A stretch of 35,226 nucleotides of DNA from an uncultured bacterium (GCA_903954065.1 CAJBME010000260.1:1-35226); one strand, 5' to 3'. Counted from the first letter of the stretch, positions 25,123-33,613 are shown. The notes: generated by a model not told the origin, from the letters alone. Numbers and translations: made by a program.

Positions 25123-25908
25123 TTAGTCACGAATCTCCCGCACCTTCATGTTGCGAAAGGCCACCTTTCCGTGATCGCCCTGAAAGACGAGATACCCTTT
25201 GTCAAATTTCGCAAAATTCGCCATGGCCCCAAACTTGCTGGCCGCCACCCGCTTCTTAAAGTCATCGCTGCCCAAAACATACTCAAAATACTTCACCCCA
25301 TTGATTTCATGGAAACACTTTTCGGGTGAAACCAACAGCCGCAAATGATTCCATTCCCCGGCCGGTTTGGTGGCGTCCAAGGGCAGGCCCGTCTTGGCAT
25401 CGATTTCCGGCTTGTACAATCCATAGAGCCAGCCGCAGCGCTCCGGATCGGTCGCCTTCGCATTGTCTTCAAGCTGTAACTCGGGACCCGTCGCCCACGC
25501 CGCACCCTCGGTGTCCGACGCATGATAAATCACCCCACTGTTGGCTCCCACTCCCATCTTGAACTCAAGATCCAACTCAAACCAATCGTATTGCCCAGCC
25601 GTGGCCAAATCGCCGGCATTGTTCGGATCCACACACGCCAGCTCCCCGTTCTCCACCTTCCAGCCTGGTTGGACCGTGTCTTTTTTGAAATTATGCCAGC
25701 CACTCAAGTCCGTGCCGTTAAACAGGAGCTTCCATCCAGCCGCCGCCTCGTCCTTGCTCAAAATATTAAGCGCCGCCGGAGCCGCGACCGCCGCCGCCGG
25801 CACGACCGCCGGCTCAGCCGCCACCGACAGCTCCACCACCCCGAACGCCATCACAGCCAAACAGGGAAGCACTAACAAGGAACAAGGAACAGAATTCATG
25901 CGTTTCAT
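25123..25908 (-). CDS. Exported DUF1080 protein (3-keto-disaccharide hydrolase family)
   Basis: This 261-residue protein starts with a signal peptide (MKRMNSVPCSLLVLPCLAVM, ending near SVAAEP) and an Ala/Pro-rich linker. One DUF1080 domain follows, with the concanavalin-like fold. Its landmarks are WKLLFNGTDLSGWHNFKK, the WFELDLEFKMGVGANSGVIYHA strand pair, GPELQLEDN, GEWNHLRLL and the closing FRNMKVREI. Members of this family have been reported to hydrolyse 3-keto-glycosides. The gene stands alone on the minus strand, convergent with the FAD oxidoreductase gene (93-bp gap). Met1 (25908) or Met4 (25899) could be the start. Confidence 0.9.
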   Translation of the reverse strand: MKRMNSVPCSLLVLPCLAVMAFGVVELSVAAEPAVVPAAAVAAPAALNILSKDEAAAGWKLLFNGTDLSGWHNFKKDTVQPGWKVENGELACVDPNNAGDLATAGQYDWFELDLEFKMGVGANSGVIYHASDTEGAAWATGPELQLEDNAKATDPERCGWLYGLYKPEIDAKTGLPLDATKPAGEWNHLRLLVSPEKCFHEINGVKYFEYVLGSDDFKKRVAASKFGAMANFAKFDKGYLVFQGDHGKVAFRNMKVREIRD

Positions 25909-25972
25909 CCAATCGTCGATCTCCGGGCACTGTCAATTATCAATGACTTATGAAGATGGGGAATACAGAGGT

Positions 25973-26041
25973 TCACGCGGAGGCGCGGAGCTCGCGGAGA
26001 AAATCCAATCTTCCAACCTCACTCTCCGCGCCTCCGCGTGA
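25973..26041. repeat. 69-bp element with perfect 18-bp terminal inverted repeats
   Basis: TCACGCGGAGGCGCGGAG (25973-25990) is repeated exactly, inverted, as CTCCGCGCCTCCGCGTGA (26024-26041), with 33 bp between. The arms read GCGGAGGCGCGGAG, the pattern of a common bacterial interspersed palindrome. The element lies in the 248-bp gap between the divergent DUF1080 and STAS genes. It could fold as a long cruciform or RNA hairpin, or be a small non-autonomous mobile element. No target duplication is obvious. Confidence 0.8.
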
Positions 26042-26156
26042 GACAAAACGCAGGGCAGGACCGCGCGCACCCCACCTCGCGCATCCCTGCATCATCTGGG
26101 CTTTATCTCTGCCGGAATCCGGAGTAAATCGGTCACGACTCTGCATTCTTCACCTT

Positions 26157-26489
26157 ATGGACATCATCGAATCATCCCACCCGCAGGCGACAGTGCTCGC
26201 ACTCAACGGCCGTCTCGACGGCCATGCCAGCCCGATTGTGACCGAGCGCATCGACTCCGTGGTGGCTCGGGGATCTGGCCGGTTGATTTTTGACTTAAGC
26301 GGCTTGGAATACGTCAGTTCAGCCGGGCTCCGCGTCTTTTTGACGGCGGCCAAGAAGTGTCAGACGGGCGGAGGGGCGGCGATTTTTGCCGGTCTTCCTC
26401 CTTCGATCCACGAAGTCTTTGAGCTTTCGGGTTTTCTTGCTGTGCTTCAAGTTCAGCCGACGGTCGCGGAGGCCATAGGCCAGCCGTAA
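26157..26489 (+). CDS. STAS domain protein, anti-sigma factor antagonist-like
   Basis: From ATG 26157 this is a 110-residue single STAS domain. The core reads LIFDLSGLEYVSSAGLRVFL; Ser54 or Ser55 sits at the position phosphorylated in SpoIIAA/RsbV-type antagonists. The preceding strand-turn VLALNGRLDGHASP is also typical. Such proteins switch partner anti-sigma kinases on and off by phosphorylation. No kinase, phosphatase or sigma factor gene adjoins it. The open frame extends upstream to 25950 through the inverted-repeat element, which is clearly non-coding. The next gene, GPP34-like, begins 35 bp downstream on the same strand and is probably co-transcribed. Confidence 0.9.
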   Translation: MDIIESSHPQATVLALNGRLDGHASPIVTERIDSVVARGSGRLIFDLSGLEYVSSAGLRVFLTAAKKCQTGGGAAIFAGLPPSIHEVFELSGFLAVLQVQPTVAEAIGQP

Positions 26490-26524
26490 TGCCTGCCCTG
26501 TGTCTCCATCCGGTTTGATCTCTC

Positions 26525-27211
26525 ATGTCTGACTCAATTCCCCCGCCTCCCGGCACGCCCCTGACGTTGGTCGAAGAAGTGCTTCTGCTCGCCCTCGACG
26601 ATGCCACCGGCGATCTGCGACCGATGCCCGTCATGGGACTGGAGTATTCGCTGGCCGGTGCTCTGCTGGCTGATCTGGCCCTTGCCGAGCGCATCGACAG
26701 CGACCCGCAACAAATCATCGTCCTCAGCAGCGAACCGACCGGCGACCCGCTGCTGGATGAACCGCTGGCGACGCTGGCCGCCTCCACCGGCCCGCTGCCA
26801 GTCGGCCATTGGCTCCGCGTGCTCGCGGGTGAAGCTCAGTCGCTGGAAAATGCGGCCCGGGCCCGCCTCATTGCGCGCGGCATCCTGCGCGAGGAGAAGC
26901 GCAAACTCCTCTGGGTCTTTGGCATCCGGCGGTATCCAACCGCCGACGACCGCGAACTCGTCGAGGTGCGCACCCGGCTTTCCGCGCTCATTTTGGGCGA
27001 TGACCTGCCCGACCCCAGAGATGCCATCCTTATCGGCCTGCTGACGGCCAGCCGCTTGCTCAACCACCTGTTCCCAGAAGCCGCTATTCAGGCGCGAGAA
27101 GGCCGTATTGCCACCCTGGCTCGTATGGATCTGGTTGGGCGTGAAGTCTCGACCGCGGTGGAAGCGATCGTCAAACTCATCAGCAGTTCGGCCCTTTCAC
27201 TGCGCCTGTAA
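26525..27211 (+). CDS. GPP34 (GOLPH3-like) family protein
   Basis: This 228-residue protein belongs to the GPP34 family, homologous to eukaryotic GOLPH3/Vps74. The opening segment LTLVEEVLLLALDDATGDLR is the family signature, and YSLAGALLADLALAERI, RARLIARGILREEKRK and the helical C-terminal half fit its all-alpha fold. In eukaryotes the family binds PI4P and retains Golgi glycosyltransferases. Bacterial members are uncharacterised, so lipid binding here is only an analogy. The N-terminus MSDSIPPPPG is a short disordered lead-in. It follows the STAS gene by 35 bp and precedes the Na/Pi cotransporter gene by 73 bp. Confidence 0.85.
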   Translation: MSDSIPPPPGTPLTLVEEVLLLALDDATGDLRPMPVMGLEYSLAGALLADLALAERIDSDPQQIIVLSSEPTGDPLLDEPLATLAASTGPLPVGHWLRVLAGEAQSLENAARARLIARGILREEKRKLLWVFGIRRYPTADDRELVEVRTRLSALILGDDLPDPRDAILIGLLTASRLLNHLFPEAAIQAREGRIATLARMDLVGREVSTAVEAIVKLISSSALSLRL

Positions 27212-27284
27212 ATTACAACCAGATGGGAGTGACACATTCGCCACTTGAGGCGGCGCAGGCGGCGCTTAGTCAAGCCGCGGTTTT

Positions 27285-28907
27285 ATGAGTGAGCTTCTGG
27301 CAAAATTCCTCGTTGGCATTACGTTGTTTCTGCACGGGGTTGCTGGTATCCGCACCCAGCTGCAGGGACTGACGAGCCGGCGCTTGAGTCGACAACTGGC
27401 CCGATGGTCGGACCGTCGGCTCATGGCTGCGGCCGGGGGGTTTCTTTTTGGCGCTATCACCCAAAGCTCCACGGCGGTCGCATTCATTCTTAACAGTTTG
27501 ATTTCCAGCGGTTTGATGCCGCTCTCAAAAGCGCTGCCGGTCGTAGCCTGGGCCAATGTCGGAACTGTTCCGCTCGTCTTTTTTGCCTCGCTCAACATCC
27601 ATCTCGTCTTCCTTTATGTGTTGGGCACGGCGGGCCTTGCCATTGCCTTTGAGATCGGCACCTCCCGCTACCGCGCCCTCCTCCACTCACTCTTCTCCAT
27701 CGGTCTCCTCTTCCTCGGACTCAAACTGATGAAGGAAGCCTTCGCGCCCCTCCCAGAGTTTCCCGTTTTTCAAAGGGCTGCCATCCTGCTGCACACTTCG
27801 CTGCTGATGACGTTTGCCGCCGGCGCGTTGCTGCGGCTTTTCATTCAATCGTCTTCGGCGATCGCCGTCGTCGCCATCGCCCTCCATGAGGGCGGCCTGC
27901 TCACTCTCCCTGAAGCGGCCTTGATGATGTATGGCAGCGGCGTGGGCGTCGGCCTGACCATTGCCCTGCTCTCCTCAAACCTCCGCGGCGTAGCCCGCCA
28001 ACTCACCCTCTTCCAAGCCCTCATTAACGCAGGGGCCGGCATCCTGCTGGGAACAATCGCGTTCCTCGAACACCGCCAAGTGCTCCCGCCACTCCTCAGC
28101 CGCCTGCAAAGCTTCGCCCCTTCCCACTCCCCCAGCCTGCAACTGGCCATCGCGTTTCTCCTTCTGCAAAGCACCACCCTGACCCTAGCCACCCTCTTCA
28201 GCCGATGGATGCCTGGCTGGCTGCAAAAACTCAGTCCGTCCACCCCCGAACAAGATCTCTCCAGACCCCGCTTCCTCTGCGATAATGCCCTCGCCGATCC
28301 CGAATCAGCCCTCAGCTTAGCCGAACAAGAACAAAAACACCTCCTCCGTCACCTCCCCGCCCAGCTCGATTCTCTCCGCTCCCAGCCCGCCACCGCCCTC
28401 CCCACCATCGCGCCAGCCATCCGACACCAAGCCATCATCAAAGTCAGCGGCGACATCCAAGCGTATCTGCGGGAACTTGTGGAACAACACAATGACCCCG
28501 CCACGTCCTCCCGGCTGCTCGGCGTGGAACAACGGCAGTCCATCCTCCTCCCACTCTGCCAAAGCGTGCACGAGTTCGTCGAAACCATTGCACGTCAAGA
28601 AAAACCCGCGACCACCCCGCGGTTCACCCAGCTCATCGAGAGTCTCGACACCTTGATTCTCACCATGTTGGATGCCATTGATTCCTGCGACCCCGACGAC
28701 TTGGCCATGCTCATGCACATGACCGCCGACCGCGGTGGCCTCATGGAAAGACAGCGGCGCACGCTGATCGAATCCACGCCAGAAATCGATCACTCCAGCA
28801 AATCAGACTTTTTCTACCTGACCGCGCTGTATGAACGAAGCGTGTGGCTGATGCGCCAGCTCGTCCAACTTCACCTGCCTCGGCCCGCTGACCATGCTTC
28901 TCGTTGA
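27285..28907 (+). CDS. Na/Pi cotransporter family protein with PhoU-like C-terminus
   Basis: This 540-residue inner membrane protein is of the type II sodium-phosphate cotransporter family (NptA/YjbB-like). The two inverted halves each carry the signature: GAITQSSTAVAF (QSST at 60-63) and LFIQSSSAIAVVA (QSSS at 188-191). About eight or nine hydrophobic segments fill residues 1-310. The soluble C-terminal 220 residues are helical and resemble a PhoU-like regulatory domain, as in YjbB. Both phosphate uptake and efflux have been ascribed to the family. No pho regulon genes adjoin it and no pho box is evident upstream. It shares direction with STAS, GPP34 and dus, so it may lie in a longer transcript. 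Confidence 0.92.
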   Translation: MSELLAKFLVGITLFLHGVAGIRTQLQGLTSRRLSRQLARWSDRRLMAAAGGFLFGAITQSSTAVAFILNSLISSGLMPLSKALPVVAWANVGTVPLVFFASLNIHLVFLYVLGTAGLAIAFEIGTSRYRALLHSLFSIGLLFLGLKLMKEAFAPLPEFPVFQRAAILLHTSLLMTFAAGALLRLFIQSSSAIAVVAIALHEGGLLTLPEAALMMYGSGVGVGLTIALLSSNLRGVARQLTLFQALINAGAGILLGTIAFLEHRQVLPPLLSRLQSFAPSHSPSLQLAIAFLLLQSTTLTLATLFSRWMPGWLQKLSPSTPEQDLSRPRFLCDNALADPESALSLAEQEQKHLLRHLPAQLDSLRSQPATALPTIAPAIRHQAIIKVSGDIQAYLRELVEQHNDPATSSRLLGVEQRQSILLPLCQSVHEFVETIARQEKPATTPRFTQLIESLDTLILTMLDAIDSCDPDDLAMLMHMTADRGGLMERQRRTLIESTPEIDHSSKSDFFYLTALYERSVWLMRQLVQLHLPRPADHASR

Positions 28908-28985
28908 CGCCATGGCTCCGGGCCGCACCCCCACCGAGTTCCTCCCGCCGTCCCCAGATCCCGCGGGACTCTCACTGCTGCCGTC

Positions 28986-30062
28986 ATGACCTGGCCCATC
29001 ACTCCCCGCGCGTCCGACGACCTGCATCCGGGAAAAACCAACGCCGCCGACACACCCGTACTCGCCCTCGCCCCGATGCAGGACGTGACCGATCACGCGT
29101 TCTGGAAACTCATGGCCAGCTACGGCGGCGCCGACATCTACTATACCGAATACTTCCGCGTCCACGCCGACTCGCGCCTCGAAAAATGGATCCTCAAGTC
29201 GATCGATGAAAACCCCACCGGCCGACCCGTCGTCGGCCAGTTCATCGGCAATGACATCCCATCACTCGTTCGCTCCGCCAAAGAATTGCAACATCACCCG
29301 GTCGCGGCCATCGACCTCAACCTCGGCTGCCCCGCCCCCGTCGTGTACAAAAAATGCGCCGGCGGCGGCCTGCTGCGCGACCTGCCGCAGGTCGATCGCA
29401 TTTTGGGCGCCCTGCGCGACGCGGTGGCAGCGCCAGTGCGGTTTACCGTCAAAACGCGAGTCGGCTTTGATTCCGCCGAACCACTGGCTGCTTTGCTCCC
29501 GATGCTGGCGCGCCATGAGGTTGACCTTGTCACGGTGCACGGGCGCACGGTGGCCGGCATGTATCGCACGCCCGTAGACTATGAGTTGATTGCCGCCGCC
29601 GCGGCCGCCCTGCCGTGTCCCGTGCTTGCCAATGGCAATGTCGATTCGGCCGCCACCGCTGCCTCCGTACTGTCCATCACCCAAGCCCGGGGATTGATGA
29701 TCGGACGCGGGGCCATTCGCAATCCATGGATTTTCAACCAAATCCGCGAACATCTGGCCGGGAAAACTCTCACCCTGCCCACCGGATACGACGTGCTGGC
29801 CTATATCACCGCCCTCTACGAAGCCGTCTCATCACCCGAGGCCACCGAGGCCCAGCAGGTCCAGAAAATGAAGAAATACCTGAACTTCATCGGACTCGGG
29901 GTCGAACCGACCGGCGTCTTTCTCCATGCCATCCGCCGCGCCACCAGCCGCTCGGAATTTTTTCATCACTGCACCACCCACCTCTCCCACTCCCAGCCCA
30001 TGCCGCTCACACCGTTTCCCTTGCCTCTGAAACCGTGTGACGTGCTGGCCCAAGACCCGTGA
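28986..30062 (+). CDS. dus: tRNA-dihydrouridine synthase
   Basis: This 358-residue FMN-dependent enzyme reduces uridines in the tRNA D-loop. Family motifs are LALAPMQDVTDHAFWKL near residues 26-42, IDLNLGCPAPVVYKKCAGGGLL with catalytic Cys124, the KTRVGFD strand, VTVHGRTVAGMY and the FMN phosphate site LMIGRGAIRNPWIF. The class (A, B or C) is not assigned. ATG 28986 leaves a 78-bp gap to the Na/Pi cotransporter gene. Its stop (30060-30062) sits 1 bp from the stop of convergent metF, so the two transcripts must overlap or end inside each other's genes. Confidence 0.94.
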   Translation: MTWPITPRASDDLHPGKTNAADTPVLALAPMQDVTDHAFWKLMASYGGADIYYTEYFRVHADSRLEKWILKSIDENPTGRPVVGQFIGNDIPSLVRSAKELQHHPVAAIDLNLGCPAPVVYKKCAGGGLLRDLPQVDRILGALRDAVAAPVRFTVKTRVGFDSAEPLAALLPMLARHEVDLVTVHGRTVAGMYRTPVDYELIAAAAAALPCPVLANGNVDSAATAASVLSITQARGLMIGRGAIRNPWIFNQIREHLAGKTLTLPTGYDVLAYITALYEAVSSPEATEAQQVQKMKKYLNFIGLGVEPTGVFLHAIRRATSRSEFFHHCTTHLSHSQPMPLTPFPLPLKPCDVLAQDP

Positions 30063-30063
30063 G

Positions 30064-30978
30064 TCACACGGCCTCCGCCGTTCTCAATCCAAGACTCGCG
30101 TAAATCTCGCGCGTCGCACTCGATTGGTTCAGCGTGTAAAAATGCAGCCCATCCACCTCATGGTCCAGCAAATCCGCACACTGCTCAGTCGCATAATGCA
30201 GACCGACGCGACGCACTGACTCCGGATCCGACCCGGCCCGCGCCAACGCTTTCAACAGCCGCGCCGGAAACCGCGACCCCGCCGCCAGATCCGCCATCCG
30301 ACTCAATCCGGTCGACGACGTGATCGGCATGATCCCGGCAATAATGGGAACTTTGATCCCGCTCAAACCGCAGCGGTCGCGAAAATCAAAGAAATCATGG
30401 TTGTCGAAGAACAACTGCGTCACGATGTAGTCAGCCCCCGCATCGACCTTCGCCTTCAAAAAATCCATTTCCTTGAGCCGATTGGGCGTGGCCGGATGAC
30501 CTTCAGGAAATCCAGCCACCCCGATACCGAACCCGCGGGCATCAGGATGCACTCCCCGCTGCTCGGAAAATTGACGGATGAACCGCACGAGGTCCGCCGC
30601 ATGCTGGAAAGCATCATCCGCCTTCCGGTAATTCTGCAAATCACGCGGAGGATCACCGCCCAAGGCCAGAATGTTCCCGACCCCAGCCCGGGCATACCGT
30701 TCAAGAATCTCATGCACTTCCGCCTCCTGATGGCAGACACACGTCAAATGCGGAATCGGATCGAGCGAAGTCGTCGTCTTGAGGCGCACCACCAAATCAT
30801 GCGTCATCTCCCGCGTCGATCCACCCGCCCCATACGTCACACTGACAAAAGCCGGATTATACGGCTCCAACTGAGCAATCGTCTCAAACAATTTCCCGGC
30901 CGCCTCCGATGTCTTGGGCGGGAAAAACTCAAAAGAGAAACTGGGTCGCTGCGCAGCGAGGATGTCAGCAATATGCAT
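30064..30978 (-). CDS. metF: Methylenetetrahydrofolate reductase MetF
   Basis: This 304-residue flavoenzyme reduces 5,10-methylene-THF to 5-methyl-THF for methionine synthesis. Visible features are the N-terminal FSFEFFPPKT, FVSVTYGAGGSTRE, HLTCVCHQ, NILALGGDPPRD, the FAD-site region GAGIGV-like 'FGIGVAGFPEGHP', KVDAGADYIVTQLFFDN and the C-terminal GIMPITS. The length is normal for the bacterial single-domain type. The 120-bp upstream region shows no recognisable SAM or SAH riboswitch. It is convergent with dus at a 1-bp distance. Confidence 0.96.
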   Translation of the reverse strand: MHIADILAAQRPSFSFEFFPPKTSEAAGKLFETIAQLEPYNPAFVSVTYGAGGSTREMTHDLVVRLKTTTSLDPIPHLTCVCHQEAEVHEILERYARAGVGNILALGGDPPRDLQNYRKADDAFQHAADLVRFIRQFSEQRGVHPDARGFGIGVAGFPEGHPATPNRLKEMDFLKAKVDAGADYIVTQLFFDNHDFFDFRDRCGLSGIKVPIIAGIMPITSSTGLSRMADLAAGSRFPARLLKALARAGSDPESVRRVGLHYATEQCADLLDHEVDGLHFYTLNQSSATREIYASLGLRTAEAV

Positions 30979-31098
30979 GGAGAACTATAACTTCCATTCA
31001 AACCGCAAAGATCAAAGGGCAAAATTCAACTGGATTCGCCACTCGCCGCCCCCACCGAAAGGCCCTGCGCTTACCCGTCGCTCACCCGCGTCCGACCC

Positions 31099-32526
31099 TC
31101 ATGAAGCCACGGAGGCGGCCGCCACCGTCCCACCCGCCGGCGCCTTGACATCAGTCCGCACCGTCTCCCGACCGGAGGCCAGCCCCACCAACCCAGCCTG
31201 CATCGCCCCATAACGACCCGCAATCAACCCCACCGGCACCCAGAAAACCAGCGACTCAAACCGCGGCTCCGTAAAAACCGTCGTCAACGCCTCCCCATCA
31301 AAAACCAACGCCGTCGAACCGTAAACGAACAAGACCATTCCCTCCAGCCCCAGCCCACCCCGCCACACCTCAAAAGCGCGGCTCAACACCAGAGCACCAA
31401 AGAAAAACAACCCGACCAACACCACCTGCCCACCGTGGTAATGAGTGGCCATCAATACACTGTGCGGATGCGTGGCCGGCCACCGCAACTCCGCCGCTCC
31501 AGAATGCTCGTGCCACCACCCCTTCCCCCAAAACCGCTGCGACGGCTCATCAATCCGTCGCAATAACAACCGATAAAGATCGAGCCGACCGGCATCACCC
31601 CGCTCCACCCAGCGCCCCAACCCGTTCTCCGGCAACCGACGCGGCACCGCCTGACCCGGAACCGCCACCGCCCCATCCGCCTCCGCTCGCGCCGCCCGCA
31701 CCGCCAAATGACGGCTCAAAAAATGAAACGACACCAGCGCCAGCACCACCCACACCACCGGCAAGGCCGCCCGCTTGCGACGCACCAGAACCGCCAAAAA
31801 AATCGTCGCCACTAACAACGCCAGCGATGCCCCACGGCTCTGACAAAAGGCCACTGCTAGGTTAAGCAAAAACAAAACCGTCCCCCACCCCCAGGCCGTG
31901 CGATGACTCGATGACGCCGCCAGCCCCAGCCCCGCCCACACCGCCGCAAATCCAAAAGTGATCGCCGTCGGGACCGGATGCTGGCCGCCATGCACAAAGA
32001 CATTGCACAGCCGCTCGCCAAAACCAACCCCGGGCGTCAGTCCGTAAAAAACCACCACACTGGTCACCGCCGCCACCACCGCCGCCGCCACACACCACCG
32101 CTGGCAGGTTCGCAATCCATGCGCCGTCTGCACACTCGCCGCCATGGCCGCCACCAACGTCAATACTCCCGCCAGCCCAGCCACCGCCTCCAGCATCCGC
32201 AAACGCGCCGCCACCTCCAACCCCGGAGGATGCTGCACGACCGCCAGTAAAAAATAAACTCCCAGCCAAGTGGCCGCCGCCCCCATCACTCCACCCGATC
32301 CGCCGCCGACCCGCCACCGGTGCCACCACCAGCAAGGCAAAAGCATCCCCCATAACCACAACCCATGCCACCACGCGCCAGGAAATAAATAGTACCCAGC
32401 CAGAAAAACCGCCATCGCCGGAACCAGCCAGCCGCTCCGCATCACCCCCGCCACCTTCCCGCCCACCAGAGAGACAGTCCCCCCAGTAGCCCATGGCCCG
32501 ACAGTCGCAGTCTGAGATGGATTCAC
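31099..32526 (-). CDS. O-antigen ligase/polymerase-like integral membrane protein
   Basis: This 475-residue protein has roughly ten to twelve hydrophobic segments and one large periplasmic loop before the last ones, the layout of the Wzy/WaaL (O-antigen ligase-like) family. Two family hallmarks fit: CQSRGASLALL before the loop and WPATHPHSVLMATHYHGG at its end, equivalent to the conserved H..L..G region. Enzymes of this group join or polymerise undecaprenyl-linked glycans on the periplasmic side. The protein carries unusually many Trp and Gly residues. Start 32526 (MNPSQTATV) has a long polar lead; ATG 32442 (MRSGWLVPAM) is an alternative. No glycan gene cluster surrounds it. It could also be a general membrane protein of unknown substrate. 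Confidence 0.72.
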   Translation of the reverse strand: MNPSQTATVGPWATGGTVSLVGGKVAGVMRSGWLVPAMAVFLAGYYLFPGAWWHGLWLWGMLLPCWWWHRWRVGGGSGGVMGAAATWLGVYFLLAVVQHPPGLEVAARLRMLEAVAGLAGVLTLVAAMAASVQTAHGLRTCQRWCVAAAVVAAVTSVVVFYGLTPGVGFGERLCNVFVHGGQHPVPTAITFGFAAVWAGLGLAASSSHRTAWGWGTVLFLLNLAVAFCQSRGASLALLVATIFLAVLVRRKRAALPVVWVVLALVSFHFLSRHLAVRAARAEADGAVAVPGQAVPRRLPENGLGRWVERGDAGRLDLYRLLLRRIDEPSQRFWGKGWWHEHSGAAELRWPATHPHSVLMATHYHGGQVVLVGLFFFGALVLSRAFEVWRGGLGLEGMVLFVYGSTALVFDGEALTTVFTEPRFESLVFWVPVGLIAGRYGAMQAGLVGLASGRETVRTDVKAPAGGTVAAASVAS

Positions 32527-32636
32527 CCCAAACTAAAGCACATCCCCAGCCCCACCGCATCCACAGATGCAGCTCGCCATTCATCGAGTCCGTTCTGAAA
32601 CGAGCGCCATTGGGGTCGACGAAACCATCACCCGCA

Positions 32637-32876
32637 ATGCAGCTGACTGACCGTCGCCGACGTTTTGACATCATTATCAGAACGATGTATAAAACGCATC
32701 ACGAGGCTGCCCAGCGTTTCTTTGAGGAGGAGGCTGGCGGAAATCAGCGTTTCCTTCTTTGTGGTCCGGTGCTGGTGGAAATTTACATGCAGCTCCGAAA
32801 CCCTGCTGTATTCAAGAAGCCCAAAACGGCCCGCGAAGCGGCCTCCTTCTGCGACTCTCTCCGCGCTCATCCCTAA
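32637..32876 (+). pseudogene. Truncated VapC-like PIN domain relic
   Basis: The 79-codon frame reads MQLTD near the start, then THHEAAQRFF, then LVEIYMQLRNPAVFKKP and AASFCDSLRAHP. These match the first half of VapC-type PIN ribonucleases: an opening Asp (Asp5), the 'HHEAA' helix, the acidic Glu in VEIY and the 'LRNPAVF.KP' stretch. The C-terminal half with the remaining catalytic acids is missing, because translation stops 3 bp before yceH. The usual N residue after the first Asp is also gone. No VapB antitoxin is seen. It is probably a decayed toxin of a type II toxin-antitoxin pair. Confidence 0.55.
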
Positions 32877-32879
32877 ACC

Positions 32880-33536
32880 ATGGAACCTCTCCTCACATTC
32901 GCCGAAGCCCGCGTCCTCGGATGCCTGCTAGAAAAAGAAGCCACCACCCCCGATGCCTACCCCCTGACCATGGCCGGCGTCATCACCGCCTGCAACCAGA
33001 CGAGCAACCGCGACCCCGTCGTCGCCTTCGAAGAATCGGTCGTCGACGAGGCCCTCGCCGGGCTGCGGCGGAAAAAACTGGCCTCCATGCTGCACTTGGC
33101 CGGCTCCCGCGCCCCCAAATATAAACACCTCGTCAGTGAATTCTTTCCCGGCCTGCACCAGCCAGAACGCGCTCTACTCACCGTGCTCCTCCTTCGTGGC
33201 ACCCAGTCCGCCGCCGAACTCAAAATACGCACCGATCGCCTCCACCCGTTTCCCGATCCCGAAACCGTCGAAATATCGCTGCGACGCCTGATGGAATGGC
33301 AGGAAGGCCCACTGGTAGCCCTGCATCCTCCAGGCGGGGGCCGCCGAACCGCCACCTACTCCCCGCTCCTCTTCACCCCCAACGCCTCCGCCCAGGCCCC
33401 GGAGACGCTCAGCCCGCTCGCGACCGCCACCACCACCCCCGCCGATTGGCGCACGACCATGGAACTCGAAATGGAGGCCCTCCGCACCAGACTCTCGGCC
33501 CTCGAGTCAGCCCTCGGCCTCACCTCCACCCCTTAA
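32880..33536 (+). CDS. YceH family protein (DUF480)
   Basis: This 218-residue protein of the YceH/DUF480 family is made of two winged-helix domains. The signature N-terminus LTFAEARVLGCLLEKEATTPDAYPLTM leads into ACNQTSNRDPVV, DEALAGLRRKKLAS and PKYKHLV. The second winged helix follows with ERALLTVLLLRGTQSAAELKIRT. The last 30 residues form a short coiled-coil-like helix (MELEMEALRTRLSALESAL). The biological role is unknown; the fold suggests nucleic acid or protein binding. The tRNA-Ser gene lies 77 bp downstream. Confidence 0.92.
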   Translation: MEPLLTFAEARVLGCLLEKEATTPDAYPLTMAGVITACNQTSNRDPVVAFEESVVDEALAGLRRKKLASMLHLAGSRAPKYKHLVSEFFPGLHQPERALLTVLLLRGTQSAAELKIRTDRLHPFPDPETVEISLRRLMEWQEGPLVALHPPGGGRRTATYSPLLFTPNASAQAPETLSPLATATTTPADWRTTMELEMEALRTRLSALESALGLTSTP

Positions 33537-33559
33537 AAAAAACCCCGCACGTCTCATAG

Positions 33560-33587
33560 TTGATCTTTTCCTATTCCAGCCTATAAG
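33560..33587 (+). promoter_or_regulatory. Probable promoter of the tRNA-Ser gene
   Basis: A TTGATC -35-like hexamer (33560-33565) and a TATAAG -10 hexamer (33582-33587) are separated by 16 bp. They match the sigma-70 consensus at 4/6 and 5/6 positions. Transcription would begin about 20 bp before the mature tRNA 5' end, a typical leader for a single tRNA gene. Confidence 0.6.
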
Positions 33588-33613
33588 GAGAAGTACGGCG
33601 ATTTTTCGCCCAT

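Noticed and set aside
30979..31098. Possible SAM or SAH riboswitch before metF
   Set aside because: No conserved core of the known SAM or SAH classes could be recognised in the 120-bp leader.
31862..32674. 270-codon minus frame overlapping the membrane protein
   Set aside because: It is Gly-rich and offset from the O-antigen-ligase-like frame, which has hydrophobic segments and family motifs.
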